Source of the DNA: Pelagicoccus sp. SDUM812005 | GTDB lineage: Bacteria; Verrucomicrobiota; Verrucomicrobiia; Opitutales; Opitutaceae | Length of the DNA: 64,000 bases | Direction: 5' to 3' | NCBI RefSeq assembly: GCF_031127875.1 | Contig: NZ_JARXIA010000011.1 | Span: 124,001-188,000, forward strand | In this document: positions 62,733 to 64,000 of the stretch, one piece after another | Layout: each line of letters starts with the position of its first letter | Position numbering within the stretch: position 1 is the stretch's first letter | Notes under the pieces: generated by a model | Seen by the model: the letters and a program-made list of their open reading frames with translations, nothing else | What the model was told of the DNA's origin: nothing | Databases searched by the model: none | Position numbers and translations under genes: made by a program

Positions 62733-64000
62733 ATGTCAAAATCAGGAAATGCGGAAAGTCGGAGGGGCGATTTTGGGGATGACGGTGAGGCTGGCGGCGA
62801 TTTTCGCTGGTTTTGCGGGGCGGCGTTTCTGTCCCTGTTGCTGGGTGCGGTTGTTTTCTGGAAGATGGTGCCGGTTGCTGGGGCGGCGGACGCCAGCGGC
62901 TACTTGAACTATGCTCGTATCTTGGAGGAGGGGCGCGTGCTGGAGGAGCTTAGAGTGCCGGAGGGAGACGGGTTCGCGGCGTTGCCGCAGTCTTTGTTTC
63001 AGCCGCTGGGCTTTGGCTATCGCTTGGAGACGGATCGGCTGTCGCCGACTTACCCGATCGGTCTGCCCTTGCTCTTGTCGCTCGGCGGCTTGCACGGATC
63101 GGAGTGGGGGCTGCGTGCGGTGTATGCCGTGGTGGCGATGCTTGTCTGCCTAGGAACGTGGACCTTGGCCGCGGAGCTTGGGCTGGCAGCGTCGTGGCGT
63201 TTTTATGCGGTGGCCTTGATGGCGAGCTCCCCCTTGTTGCTCTGGAGCTCGCTGATCCCGATGTCGGATGCCCTGGCGAGCTGCCAAGCGATCTGGCTGG
63301 TCTGGTTGGCCTTGCGTTCTCGCAGTTCGAATGTCGCTGCCTTGCTATGCGGCGCCTTGCTTGGCTGGGCGGTTCTGACGCGACCGTCGAACGTTCTGCT
63401 CTTTCTGCCGGTACTGGTGGCGTTTCTTGAGATGCGGGTAAGCTTGGTTAAGGTTTTCTGGACCGGCCTGGGCGGTTCGCCGGCTCTGGCGCTCTTCGGA
63501 TGGAGCAACTGGACGCTGTACGGGAGTCCGTTTGCCAGCGGCTACGGAGACTTGTGGTCCTGGTTCTCCTGGAGCAATGGGCTGCCGACTCTTTTGCACT
63601 ACGCTAAGACGCTGCTCTATGCCTTGTTTGCCTTGGCGGCGCCGACCGCCCTCATGGGGGCGTTTAAGTGGAGGAGCGGGCGAACGCGCCTGCTATTGGC
63701 ATGGGCGGCGCCGGTTTTCGTGTTTTACGGGTTCTATTTCTTTACCAGCCAGACGTGGTGGTTCCTGCGCTTTGTGTTGGTCGGCCTTCCGGCGCTGGCT
63801 CTTCTGTCGGCGTGCTGGTTCGAGGAAAGGTCGGTAGGCTTCGGCATGGGAAGGAAGCAGCAAGGGTGGCTAGCGACTGGTTTGGCGGTGGCCGCGATGC
63901 TCGCTTTGCTTTTTTGGCAGGAGCGCTTGAACATCTTTGGCGAACAGGCGTTCGAGCGTCGTTACGCGGAAGAGTGCTCCTGGGCGAAGGGAAACTTGGA
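62733..64000 (+). CDS. Integral membrane protein, glycosyltransferase family 39-like (3' partial)
   Basis: At least 422 residues; the frame runs off the right edge. ATG 62733 opens a charged N terminus, then membrane helices (AAFLSLLLGAVVFW) and periplasmic loops. Further helices include AVYAVVAMLVCLGTWTL and LASCQAIWLVWLAL, and the segment GAALLGWAVLTRPSNVLLFLP-like 'LLGWAVLTRPSN' is typical of ArnT/PMT and related lipid-linked sugar transferases. The early loop with DASGYLNYARILEEG and the SPTYPIGLPLLLS motif also fit this class. It is divergent from thiE with 51 bases between. Substrate unknown. Confidence 0.8.
   Translation, partial: MSKSGNAESRRGDFGDDGEAGGDFRWFCGAAFLSLLLGAVVFWKMVPVAGAADASGYLNYARILEEGRVLEELRVPEGDGFAALPQSLFQPLGFGYRLETDRLSPTYPIGLPLLLSLGGLHGSEWGLRAVYAVVAMLVCLGTWTLAAELGLAASWRFYAVALMASSPLLLWSSLIPMSDALASCQAIWLVWLALRSRSSNVAALLCGALLGWAVLTRPSNVLLFLPVLVAFLEMRVSLVKVFWTGLGGSPALALFGWSNWTLYGSPFASGYGDLWSWFSWSNGLPTLLHYAKTLLYALFALAAPTALMGAFKWRSGRTRLLLAWAAPVFVFYGFYFFTSQTWWFLRFVLVGLPALALLSACWFEERSVGFGMGRKQQGWLATGLAVAAMLALLFWQERLNIFGEQAFERRYAEECSWAKGNL

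Overview
The window is a GC-rich, densely coded bacterial chromosome segment. It has no tRNA, rRNA, phage, IS element or CRISPR array that I can recognise. Several features point to a marine or aquatic verrucomicrobium of the Opitutae type: an alternative complex III operon, TonB receptors with the N-terminal pattern 'FELSPFQVDAS', a DUF1501/DUF1800 gene pair, a formylglycine sulfatase and a beta-glucan utilisation locus without SusD. The taxonomic placement is inference from gene content.

Layout. 1-1.9 kb: the end of a LolCDE/MacB-type ABC exporter. 2.1-13.2 kb: one tightly packed operon for alternative complex III (actABCDEF), a small membrane protein and a cbb3-oxidase-like trio (ccoN-, ccoO- and ccoP-like), closed by an intrinsic terminator. 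13.4-20 kb: a TonB receptor facing housekeeping genes (proC, a receiver-kinase fusion, folD, an exported protein, a pseudouridine synthase). 20.2-23 kb: fabG-acpP-fabF and ndk. 23-32.4 kb: aldose epimerase, an nfeD-nfeD-floA operon, mscS, an LpxH-like phosphatase, miaA and prmA. 32.4-49.2 kb: sulfatase, a transglutaminase-like protein with DUF350, an NtrC-type regulator, a pseudopilin-like protein, DUF1501, a 2140-residue PA14/DUF1800 protein, a secreted charged protein, a sensor kinase and a YbaK-like deacylase. 49.3-61.9 kb: two large TonB receptors, two GH16 beta-glucanases, a GPH sugar symporter, a cytoplasmic TIM-barrel glycosidase and a LacI regulator. 62-64 kb: a thiE-like gene and the start of a membrane glycosyltransferase-like gene cut by the window edge.

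The most unusual signal is the ccoN-like gene at 10458-11939. It keeps the length, hydrophobic pattern and several landmarks of a cbb3 oxidase catalytic subunit. Aligned with a remembered canonical CcoN, it has lost every histidine that would bind the low-spin heme, the high-spin heme and CuB. It is an intact gene sandwiched by 4-bp overlaps between actF-side genes and two membrane-anchored monoheme cytochromes. I infer a non-catalytic scaffold that ties two cytochromes c to alternative complex III, so quinol electrons would have to leave to an oxidase encoded elsewhere.

The second new-looking signal is a shared 14-bp site, TGCA-N6-TGCA. It lies upstream of both GH16 genes (one copy sits in the divergent TonB-receptor promoter region) and upstream of the lacI-type gene. 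It is a good candidate operator for a beta-1,3-glucan regulon. The hexamer GGATAC/GTATCC also looks about three-fold over-represented on both strands throughout the window.
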